Below are positions 1 through 5,820 of a stretch of 7,375 bases of DNA, one piece after another. The position numbers were made by a program, and so were the translations under genes. Position 1 is the stretch's first letter; every line of letters begins with the position of its first letter. The notes beneath the pieces are model-generated. The model was not told the origin of the DNA, made no database searches, and worked only from the letters and a program-made list of their open reading frames with translations. This DNA comes from an uncultured Campylobacter sp. (GTDB taxonomy: Bacteria > Campylobacterota > Campylobacteria > Campylobacterales > Campylobacteraceae), in NCBI RefSeq assembly GCF_938045535.1, contig NZ_CALIMQ010000090.1, positions 1 through 7,375 of the forward strand, in the 5' to 3' direction.

Positions 1-163
1 CTTTACCGGTTTTGTCTATAAAACTCCATTTGCCATCTTTTTCGACTTTAGCTAAACCTTCGGAAAAGCCCCAAGTATCATCATAAATACAAGAAATGAC
101 TTCTTTGCCGGTTTTATATATAATACCCCATTTTCCATCTTTTTTTACCTGAAACGCAATCAT
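1..163 (-). CDS. WG-repeat protein, N-terminal fragment (runs off the left edge)
   Basis: The first 54 codons of a gene that continues beyond the window. The translation begins MIAFQVKKDGKWGIIYKTGK and contains two consecutive WG/KWG-type units: KKDGKWGIIYKTGKEVI (from residue 7) and EKDGKWSFIDKTGK (from residue 41), joined by the usual IYDD..GFSEGLAKV linker. WG repeats form short beta units found in many bacterial proteins of largely unknown function; no catalytic role can be assigned. The ATG at 163 is preceded by AGAGGATTGAG, a good ribosome binding site, and lies 14 nt after the HIT gene stop, so the two are probably co-transcribed. There is no signal peptide at this start. The base composition is more AT-rich than the HIT gene beside it, which may indicate separate acquisition. 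The family call is solid; total length and function are unknown. Confidence 0.8.
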   Translation of the reverse strand, partial: MIAFQVKKDGKWGIIYKTGKEVISCIYDDTWGFSEGLAKVEKDGKWSFIDKTGK

Positions 164-177
164 CTCAATCCTCTGTT

Positions 178-666
178 TTAAATTTTAATATCCGCGTAAG
201 CCGCTTTTAGCTTCTCAAAAAGCGGGGCGAACGAAACTCCGTTTACGCGGACGTTTGCGATCGTCGTGATGAAATTCGTATCGCGCTGCCACCGCGGTAC
301 GAGATGATAGTGCACGTGCTCGGCTATGCCCGCACCCGCGGCGGCGCCGAGGTTCATGCCGATATTTACGCCGTTTGCGCCCAATGTGCGCTTTAAAATC
401 CCCACTCCGGCGCGCACGTAGCGGCTTATCTCCGCCCACGCATCATCGCTAAGACACTCGATATTATCGACATGCTCGTATGGTATTACCATAAACGCGC
501 CCGGGCTGTATGGGTAGAGGTTCATCACCCCGAAGCAGTGCTGCGCGCGAAAAAGCACGCCGTTGCGATCGTCGAACGCCGCATCCGCCGCCGCGTCGCA
601 GAAGGGACAGCCGCTTCTTTTTTCGGTAAAATATTCACTTCGCCAAGGGGCGCAAAGATAATCCAT
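178..666 (-). CDS. HIT-family nucleotide hydrolase / AP4A phosphorylase-like protein
   Basis: A 162-residue histidine-triad protein, complete and of normal length. The triad HVHYH lies at residues 117-121 (H117, H119, H121) followed by LVPRW. The middle His is the family's catalytic nucleophile, attacking the alpha-phosphate of nucleotide substrates. Other marks are the N-terminal APWRSEY (6-12), a CPFC pair (20-23) that may bind zinc, PGAFMVIPYEHV (55-66) and the N-LG...GAGI nucleotide loop (105-114). The APWR..Y start resembles the branch containing mycobacterial AP4A phosphorylase, but the substrate cannot be read from sequence. An upstream in-frame TTG at 690 would add eight residues; I prefer the ATG at 666 because GGAAAGGAAAAGAG sits directly before it. 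The gene lies about 970 nt downstream of trpC with a WG-repeat gene close behind. In C. jejuni, as I recall, a HIT gene directly follows trpC, so the long gap here is unusual. Confidence 0.9.
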   Translation of the reverse strand: MDYLCAPWRSEYFTEKRSGCPFCDAAADAAFDDRNGVLFRAQHCFGVMNLYPYSPGAFMVIPYEHVDNIECLSDDAWAEISRYVRAGVGILKRTLGANGVNIGMNLGAAAGAGIAEHVHYHLVPRWQRDTNFITTIANVRVNGVSFAPLFEKLKAAYADIKI

Positions 667-722
667 CTCTTTTCCTTTCCGAAATTCCAAAATTCTATGG
701 AATTTTAAAATTTGCGTTTCGC

Positions 723-772
723 AAAATTCTATGAAATTTGGAATTTAAAACTTCTAAATTTCATAGAATTTT
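723..772. repeat. Perfect 17-bp inverted repeat (AT-rich hairpin)
   Basis: AAAATTCTATGAAATTT (723-739) is the exact reverse complement of AAATTTCATAGAATTTT (756-772). Pairing continues inward through a G-T wobble (740/755) and three pairs (741-743 with 752-754), giving a stem of about 21 bp and an 8-nt loop. A related partial copy, AAAATTCTATGGAATTTT, lies at 689-706 and is itself nearly palindromic. The hairpin sits 57 nt upstream of the HIT start codon and would be in its 5' leader if transcription starts near 916. It lacks a GC-rich stem and a clean U-tract, so it is not a standard terminator. Confidence 0.7.
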
Positions 773-922
773 AAATTTACGCGGTCTGCGCTTGCTCAAA
801 CGGCGCAAAGTTATGCGCGCTCTTTACGAATCTCGTGCTACGCAAGGCGCTTCGGTGCGCCATACGCTTCGCAGATCAAAGCGCACGGCGGGCGATTAAA
901 TCCGCTGGCAGTTTGCGTGCGC

Positions 923-928
923 ATTATA
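923..928 (-). promoter_or_regulatory. Possible extended -10 promoter for the HIT gene
   Basis: Reading on the minus strand, TGTTATAAT includes a perfect -10 hexamer TATAAT (928-923) with the extended -10 TG one base upstream, preceded by a T-rich run (AAAGTTTTG). There is no good -35 hexamer, which fits Campylobacter sigma70 promoters. A start near 916 would give a leader of about 250 nt before the HIT ATG at 666, containing the 723-772 hairpin. Assigned from sequence only. Confidence 0.4.
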
Positions 929-1635
929 ACAAAACTTTGACGCACTCACAGGCACGGTGCGCGATGCCAAACCTGCGCCGCAATCACCGTCGCGACACGC
1001 GATAAAATTTAACGCGGCGCGGGCACGGCGCAGTCTTAATACAGCCGAAGTTCAATCGCGGCGTATCGCAGCCCTGCTAAGCCCCTACGACGTCCGCTTT
1101 TGTGGTAGCTCGCTTTGCGCAGTTATCGCACGCGCAAGCTCCTCTGGGAGGCTTGATCGCGAGCTGTGATTAAATTTACGGCGCCGTACAATCGCCAATA
1201 CTGAGCTTGAGAGCGCGCGCTAGACATACAAGGCATTACGATAGACGCGCAATTCTCGGCGCTCAATGCTACAAGCGCAACCCCACGCGCGAGGCTTCGT
1301 AAACGTAAAGCTAAATTTCAACCCGCGCTTTTTGCACCGGCTCATGATGCGACGGAAAGCTATACAAACGAAAGGCGTAAATTTAAACCTCGCTCCGTAG
1401 CCGCTCGCACGGCGCGCAATAACAAACTCACGATGCCAAAGCGTAGCACGGATGCTTACGCGGCGTGCGATACTAAATCACGTCAAATCGCGGTCGTAAA
1501 ATTTAAAGAACTGATAAATTTAAAGTCCGTCAAATTCTACAAAATTTTAAAATTTACCGCCTTAAAATTTCGCTCCGTTCGCTAAATTTAACCGCTCGCT
1601 TCGGATTTAAGCTTGCGCGATCAAACGAGCCAAAT

Positions 1636-2436
1636 TTAAATTTTGCCGCCCGCGCCGAGCTTTATCTCGCGCAGCGCCGCGCCAACGTCATTTTGGCGCA
1701 TAAAATGCTCGCCGATCAAAAACGCATCGACGCCCGCCTCGTGCAAGCTTTTAAGCTGCTCGTGCGAGTGCAAGCCGCTTTCGGCGACGATAATCTTGCC
1801 GTTTGGAATCAGCGGGATTAGCCGCTCGCTCAGGCTCGTATCGACCTCGAAAGTCTCTAAATTTCGATGGTTGATGCCGATAATATCGGCACCTGCAAAG
1901 ACCACTTTTTTTAGATCGTCCTTATCGTGGATCTCGCACAGCGCCCGAAGCCCCAGCCTACGGGCAAACTCAAGCAGCTCTCTTAGCTGCTTGCCTTCCA
2001 GAGCTTTGGCGATCAGCAGGATAAAATCCGCGCCGTAAACCAGCGCCTCGAGGATCTGATAGCGATCTATGATGAAATCCTTGCGCAAGATGGGCGTGCG
2101 AGTGTAGCGGCGGATCTGTGGGATAAACTCCAAATCGCCTCTGAAATAATGCGGCTCAGTAAGTACCGAAAAGGCGCTCGCACCTGCATTTTCGTACTCC
2201 ACCGCAAGGCTTAGCGGCTCAAAATCCTCGCGGATGACCCCCTTGCTCGGGCTTGCCTTTTTAATCTCGGCGATGATGCGAAGCGGATCTTTCTCATCGC
2301 TTCTAAGCGCGCTTATGACGTCGCGCGGCTCGTAGGGATTGGCGCTTAGCGAGCGGCCGAGCAGATCCTCGGGCAGCCTTTCTTTGCGAAGCGCCAGATC
2401 CTCGCGAGTGCGCTTTAAAATTTCATCCAAAATCAT
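1636..2436 (-). CDS. trpC: Indole-3-glycerol-phosphate synthase
   Basis: A 266-residue monofunctional IGPS, full length. It converts 1-(2-carboxyphenylamino)-1-deoxyribulose 5-phosphate to indole-3-glycerol phosphate, with loss of CO2 and water, in cytosolic tryptophan synthesis. The (beta/alpha)8-barrel motifs appear in order: IIAEIKKASPSKG (54-66) with E57, K59 and S62; LRKDF (117-121) with catalytic K119; ALCEIHD (165-171) with E168; GINHRNL (187-193) with N189 and N192; VAESG (217-221); and FLIGEHFMRQ (239-248) at the phosphate site. No key residue is missing. The ATG lies 2 nt after the stop of the upstream TPR gene and has no good Shine-Dalgarno of its own, so it probably depends on translational coupling. 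The other trp genes are not in the window, so trpC is separated from them, and no trp-leader or attenuator is visible next to it. Confidence 0.97.
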   Translation of the reverse strand: MILDEILKRTREDLALRKERLPEDLLGRSLSANPYEPRDVISALRSDEKDPLRIIAEIKKASPSKGVIREDFEPLSLAVEYENAGASAFSVLTEPHYFRGDLEFIPQIRRYTRTPILRKDFIIDRYQILEALVYGADFILLIAKALEGKQLRELLEFARRLGLRALCEIHDKDDLKKVVFAGADIIGINHRNLETFEVDTSLSERLIPLIPNGKIIVAESGLHSHEQLKSLHEAGVDAFLIGEHFMRQNDVGAALREIKLGAGGKI

Positions 2437-2438
2437 CG

Positions 2439-4283
2439 CTACTGCTTTGGTGTCTGGATTTTAGAGCCGGTGGGCTCTTTCGACGTAGAATTTTGCTCTG
2501 GCATAAAATCCTGCCTCGATACGGAATTTTGTCTTGACGAGGCAGAATTCTGCGCGGCGGAATTTATAGGCGTCGCAAAATTTTCAGAAGCCGCGGAATT
2601 TGGTGTCTGGTTTTGAATCGCGGAATTTGCAGACCCGGCAGAATTTTGTGAAGCGGAGTCTTTTGGCGTTAAATCACGCGTTGCAGCGGAGCTCGGACGT
2701 GCGGAATCTAACGCAGAGCTTTCGGGCGCCGTAGATTTTATGGAATTAGGCGAAGGAGTTTTTATTGCCGGGCTTTGCGGCGCCTGATCTTTCGGCGTGG
2801 AGCCTTTTATCGTAGCGGGGTTTTGCGATATAGAATTCTGCGGCGCTACGCCTATGCCAGCGGCGCACGCATCAATCGCCTCCAAATGCTCTTTGCCTTC
2901 GGGGGAATTAAAAAATTCTGCGTCTTTGATCTTAGCCATTTCATTTTTAGCCTTGTCGCACTCGCCAAGCTTGTAGTATCCCCAAGCAAGCGAGTCCAGA
3001 TAATACGGCGAGTCGGGGTCTTTTTGTAGAGCGCGGCGGACGAGCTCGATGCCCTTGCGAACGTCCAAATCGTGATCTATTAAGATGTAGCCGTAGTAGT
3101 TTAGGTGCACGGGGTCTTTAAGTTGCGGCGCGATATTTTCAAATTTTGCCACTACGCTAGACAGGGTTTTAGCGTCCACGCTTTTGCCCGCACTTTCATA
3201 TTCGTAGATCGCCTCGATCGCCAAAAAGTCGTAATTTTTGGTCTTCATAAACTCATCGCGTGCCATTTTAATCGCGGTTTTATAGTCTTTTTTATGCGCG
3301 TAGGCATCGATTAGAAGCTCGCGCTTGTAGTCGTATTTCTTTAAAAGCTCTATTATTTTATCAAAGTCGTTTGAGTAGTAATAAATCGCTATCATATCGT
3401 CTAAGAATTTATTATCCCCTTTGGCTTCATACAACGCTTCATCGATCTTAGCGACATCTAAATAGCGTTTATTCGCGCGATACACATCAGCTAGCAGCTC
3501 GCACGCCATACCCTGGGCGCAGCCGTAGATGCGCCTGTGCGTCTCTATAATGCGGATCGCTCCGTCCGAATCATCGAGTTTATTTAGCAGCACGTCGCAT
3601 AATCTGATGAGATTTTCGTCGGTTTTGTCTAACTCATAGGCTTTTTCAAAGTAGGTTTTGGCTAAAGTAAAATTCTCCATCGCATAATATGTTGCCGCTA
3701 AGATCGCGTAACTACGCGAAACGGGATCTACGGTGACTAGCTTAAGAGCAGCAGTATTGGCATTTAGATTATCTTTAATGCCTAAGTAGTAGCCGATCTT
3801 TACTCGCAGATACTCGGAGTCTGAGTTTAGGCTTTTTTCGCCGAGCTTTAAATAGCGCGCCGTATTTTTACGATCTTTGATCGCAAAAGCAGTCTTTAGC
3901 GCTTCTAGCAGATAAACGGACGAGCCCGTTTTATTGTATGCCTTTTCGTATAAAAACATCGATGCGACGGGATCTTTATGCAGTAGCTCCAAAGCTGTAA
4001 GCAAATCGAAATTTAGCTCGGCGTCCTCTTGCGCTCGCATCGCGTGATTTAGCTTTTCTTTGGTTATATTTTTAGCGCTTACGCCGCGATTTATCAAGCT
4101 CTTTTTAATTGCATCTTTTGCACCCTTTTTTGTGCCAATGCTGGAATTCCGATCGGACGCCTTTTTATCCGTAACGGACTGCTTCGCCGCTGCAGCATTC
4201 GTCCCACTCTCCGCACTTAGATACTGTGGCGCTAAAATCATCGCCGCGATTAAAATTCCGCCTAAAACCTTACCCCGATACAT
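2439..4283 (-). CDS. Exported tetratricopeptide-repeat protein with low-complexity tail
   Basis: A 614-residue protein in three parts. Residues 1-25 look like a Sec signal peptide: MYRGK, a hydrophobic core GGILIAAMILA, then YLSA/ES as a likely signal peptidase I site. No lipobox cysteine is present, although the C. jejuni counterpart is, as I recall, annotated as a lipoprotein. Residues about 90-475 are helical TPR-like units; the clearest are YAILAATYYAMENFTLAKTY (192-211, followed by FEKAYELD) and LNYYGYILIDHD...VRRALQKDPDSPYYLDSLAWGYYKLGECDKA (394-445). TPR arrays mediate protein-protein contacts, so a periplasmic or envelope scaffold is inferred; the partner is unknown. Residues 481-614 are a Ser/Ala/Asn/Gln/Pro/Thr-rich tail. 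The ATG at 4283 follows GGAGGAAGA, the strongest ribosome binding site in the window. The gene starts 27 nt after the Cys-cluster gene and ends 2 nt before trpC. Confidence 0.85.
   Translation of the reverse strand: MYRGKVLGGILIAAMILAPQYLSAESGTNAAAAKQSVTDKKASDRNSSIGTKKGAKDAIKKSLINRGVSAKNITKEKLNHAMRAQEDAELNFDLLTALELLHKDPVASMFLYEKAYNKTGSSVYLLEALKTAFAIKDRKNTARYLKLGEKSLNSDSEYLRVKIGYYLGIKDNLNANTAALKLVTVDPVSRSYAILAATYYAMENFTLAKTYFEKAYELDKTDENLIRLCDVLLNKLDDSDGAIRIIETHRRIYGCAQGMACELLADVYRANKRYLDVAKIDEALYEAKGDNKFLDDMIAIYYYSNDFDKIIELLKKYDYKRELLIDAYAHKKDYKTAIKMARDEFMKTKNYDFLAIEAIYEYESAGKSVDAKTLSSVVAKFENIAPQLKDPVHLNYYGYILIDHDLDVRKGIELVRRALQKDPDSPYYLDSLAWGYYKLGECDKAKNEMAKIKDAEFFNSPEGKEHLEAIDACAAGIGVAPQNSISQNPATIKGSTPKDQAPQSPAIKTPSPNSIKSTAPESSALDSARPSSAATRDLTPKDSASQNSAGSANSAIQNQTPNSAASENFATPINSAAQNSASSRQNSVSRQDFMPEQNSTSKEPTGSKIQTPKQ
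2442..2843 (-). repeat. Low-complexity C-terminal tail of the TPR protein
   Basis: This codes residues 481-614 of the TPR protein. Words such as QNSA, NSAA, PNS and SAxxNS recur in a degenerate, non-periodic way. In the DNA this shows as many GGAATTT / GAATTCT / GCGGAATTT words, including a 12-bp palindrome GCAGAATTCTGC at 2542-2553. The composition suggests a disordered extracytoplasmic tail produced by slippage or local duplication. The frame stays open to a normal stop just before trpC, so it is not the product of a frameshift. Confidence 0.65.
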
Positions 4284-4284
4284 T

Positions 4285-4292
4285 CTTCCTCC
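4285..4292 (-). promoter_or_regulatory. Strong ribosome binding site of the TPR gene
   Basis: GGAGGAAG on the minus strand, one base before the ATG at 4283. It is the best Shine-Dalgarno match in the operon and fixes this start. The neighbouring overlapping genes have weak or no sites of their own. Confidence 0.7.
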
Positions 4293-4310
4293 AATTCTTT
4301 AGTATGCGTT

Positions 4311-4622
4311 TTAAAATATTCCCAAAAACGGAAAGCTACGGCACTGCTTCGGGCGCAGCTCGTAAATCCCGCAGTTGCGCTGCGCCTCGTCAAAAAATAC
4401 GCACGCCAAACCGCCTTCAAAGGGCTTTTCTTTTACGCTAAATCTAGCGCCTATCTTGTCCAAATACGTCCTTTTAAGCTCCGCGGGCGAAATTTTAAAT
4501 TTTACCGCAAGTGCCGCGATCTCACTCTCATCTATCCAGATGTAGCCGCTCTCTCCCGTGCAGCACTTACCGCCGCAGCGCTCGCACGCGCTTGCATCGA
4601 AGCTAAAGCCAAACTCACTCAT
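4311..4622 (-). CDS. YkgJ/CxxCxxCC-type cysteine-cluster protein
   Basis: A 103-residue cytosolic protein with the full cysteine signature of the YkgJ (UPF0153) family: C13-x2-C16-x3-C20-C21 near the N-terminus, C74 in GLACVFF, C84 in NCGIYELRP, and C94 in QCRSFPF. These cysteines are thought to bind a metal, probably zinc or an iron-sulfur centre; the function is not established. The ATG at 4622 overlaps the TGA of the upstream methyltransferase gene (8 nt shared, 4615-4622), a typical coupled start. A GTG at 4631 would add three residues (MWI) and cannot be excluded. It is a separate gene from the methyltransferase, in a different frame. Its position between a tRNA methyltransferase and a TPR protein matches what I recall of C. 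jejuni. Confidence 0.88.
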   Translation of the reverse strand: MSEFGFSFDASACERCGGKCCTGESGYIWIDESEIAALAVKFKISPAELKRTYLDKIGARFSVKEKPFEGGLACVFFDEAQRNCGIYELRPKQCRSFPFLGIF

Positions 4623-5820
4623 AATCCACACTCGTCAGATCCGCGCTTTTGTAGATCGCGTGGGCTTGTGCGGTGCGCCTTCCGTGCGCGCTAGCATAGA
4701 TCGGAAGGACGATCTCACAGGGCGAGCGCGAGTTCTTACGAGCCTGCAAAAGCGCGAGCTTAGCGGGCTTTGAAATGTCGGGATAGACAAAACCAAGCCT
4801 CGTCAAATTTAGCCTAAACTCGCCCAAAAGCTCGCAAATTTTAGCTAGCTTACCCGCCTCGTAGCAAAAAATAAGTGTGCCGCCAGGCTTAAGATGAGCA
4901 TTCGCAGATCGCACGAAATCCCGTAGGCTAAGGCTTGCTGCGCTCTTACTAAGCGCCATATGAGGCTCTTTGCTAAGCGAAATGCGCTCTCGATAAAAGG
5001 GCGGATTTGAGACGATAAAATCGAAGCGTTTTTCGCTTCTAAACTCCGCAAAATCCGCGTGCAAAATTTCGGCAGGCAGATCGTTTTGCAAAGAATTCAG
5101 CCTTAAGATTTCTAAATTTCGCTCTTGAATTTCTAGCAAGCTTAAATTAATGCTCTCAAAATCGCGCTTTAGTAAAAGCCCTAAAATTCCACATCCTGCG
5201 CCCACATCCAACACGTCGCCATATATCGCTCGCGGATTTAGCGCGCCTTTGGGGCTACGCTCGTTACAAGCAGCAAACCCTCCGTCACGCAAGCACTCCG
5301 CAGTAAAATCCGCGCGCGCTTTGGCCTCTTTAAATTTGCTCGCGAAATCTTTATCGTGCGTCTTTTGAGATTCTAAAGACTGCGCGATTTGCTCGTCACA
5401 AAATTTAAAATTTTCACCGCTTGCGATATCAGGCTTTAAAGTATGCCAGGCTTCGTCGCTTTGAAAATCAGAATTTTTGCAGTGCTCGCTTTGAAATTTC
5501 GCCCGAAGTCCCGCTTTAAATTCTCTTTTAAATTCCGCCTGGAATTCGGCGCAGCCCTTACTTCCAAAATCGCGATCGTTCTCCGTGCTATGGTCAGCGG
5601 CATACGACTCTTCTTTGCTAAAAGCACAATCCGCGGCGCAAAACTGCGCATTAAAGCCTCCATCTGTCGCGTCTTTAAATTCCGCGCCACAGCCCAGCGC
5701 CCAAGAGTCATTTTGTGACGTAGCATTAGCCTTGTGCACACCTGAGCTTCTTATAAAATTCCACAAAAAAATCGTATCGCTCGTGTAGCGATAACCCTTT
5801 TTTGGCTGATAAAGCCTCAT
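4615..5820 (-). CDS. trmN6: TrmN6/YfiC-like tRNA1(Val) adenine-N6 methyltransferase with large insertion
   Basis: A 401-residue class I SAM-dependent methyltransferase. Residues 1-25 (MRLYQPKKGYRYTSDTIFLW then NFIRS) are the family's N-terminal signature. Motif I, DVLDVGAGCGILGLLL (202-217), binds SAM; the acidic E230 ends strand 2 (LSLLEIQ); the catalytic (N/D)PP(Y/F) motif of amino-methylating enzymes is SNPPFY (271-276); KPGGTLIFCY (311-320) is strand 5. The family N6-methylates A37 of tRNA1(Val) in E. coli; the substrate here is inferred. Members are usually about 230-250 residues. The excess is a low-complexity block at about 27-198, between the N-terminal signature and motif I. All catalytic motifs are intact, so the enzyme could be active. 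The ATG at 5820 overlaps the previous gene's TGA in an ATGA junction, and no separate ribosome binding site is visible, so translation is probably coupled. Confidence 0.85.
   Translation of the reverse strand: MRLYQPKKGYRYTSDTIFLWNFIRSSGVHKANATSQNDSWALGCGAEFKDATDGGFNAQFCAADCAFSKEESYAADHSTENDRDFGSKGCAEFQAEFKREFKAGLRAKFQSEHCKNSDFQSDEAWHTLKPDIASGENFKFCDEQIAQSLESQKTHDKDFASKFKEAKARADFTAECLRDGGFAACNERSPKGALNPRAIYGDVLDVGAGCGILGLLLKRDFESINLSLLEIQERNLEILRLNSLQNDLPAEILHADFAEFRSEKRFDFIVSNPPFYRERISLSKEPHMALSKSAASLSLRDFVRSANAHLKPGGTLIFCYEAGKLAKICELLGEFRLNLTRLGFVYPDISKPAKLALLQARKNSRSPCEIVLPIYASAHGRRTAQAHAIYKSADLTSVDYE
5227..5742 (-). other. Low-complexity in-frame insertion within the methyltransferase
   Basis: This codes residues about 27-198 of the TrmN6-like protein. 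It is rich in Phe, Lys, Glu, Ala, Asp and Ser with recurring EFK, AEF, KF and DF pairs: AEFK at 46-49 and 95-98, EFK again at 100-102. It carries eight cysteines: C44, C61, C65, C90, C114, C141, C176 and C185. The DNA repeats GCGGAATTTAAA-like words, resembling the AAATTTAAA-rich filler between genes. No known domain is recognised. Flanking methyltransferase sequence resumes cleanly in frame at GDVLDVGAGCG. Confidence 0.7.

Larger units (their letters stand above)
691..1635. other. Long non-coding region with repeated AAATTTA words
   Basis: This is 945 nt with no convincing gene on either strand. The longest open frame (957-1169, plus) encodes an Arg/Ala/Ser-rich peptide with no ribosome binding site and no family resemblance. 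The tract is built of GC-rich stretches (gcgc, cgcg and gcg words) punctuated by AAATTTA at 773, 1005, 1172, 1379, 1499, 1516, 1550 and 1584. I see no tRNA, rRNA, CRISPR or insertion-sequence ends. It may be the remains of a decayed gene or expanded intergenic filler. The inverted repeat and possible promoter at its left end are listed separately. No clear terminator is visible after trpC. Confidence 0.6.

Noticed and set aside
689..772. CRISPR-like repeat cluster
   Set aside because: The copies are partly inverted and overlapping, with no regular spacers and no cas genes.
723..772. Rho-independent terminator
   Set aside because: The stem is almost entirely A-T, no distinct U-run follows a GC-rich stem on either strand, and it lies upstream of, not after, the HIT gene.
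777..863. 28-codon minus-strand frame in the putative HIT leader
   Set aside because: No Shine-Dalgarno sequence, no recognisable peptide and no evidence of expression; too weak to call a leader peptide.
957..1169. 70-codon open frame on the plus strand in the long spacer
   Set aside because: It has no ribosome binding site, Arg/Ala/Ser-rich composition and no family resemblance; long frames arise easily in this GC-rich filler.
5436..5741. Overlapping open frames of 70-100 codons on both strands across the methyltransferase insertion
   Set aside because: They are shadows of the low-complexity insertion. The frame carrying conserved methyltransferase motifs on both sides is the coding one.
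4311..5820. A single fused methyltransferase plus cysteine-cluster protein
   Set aside because: The two frames differ, each has its own stop, and they overlap by 8 nt in a normal coupled-start arrangement.
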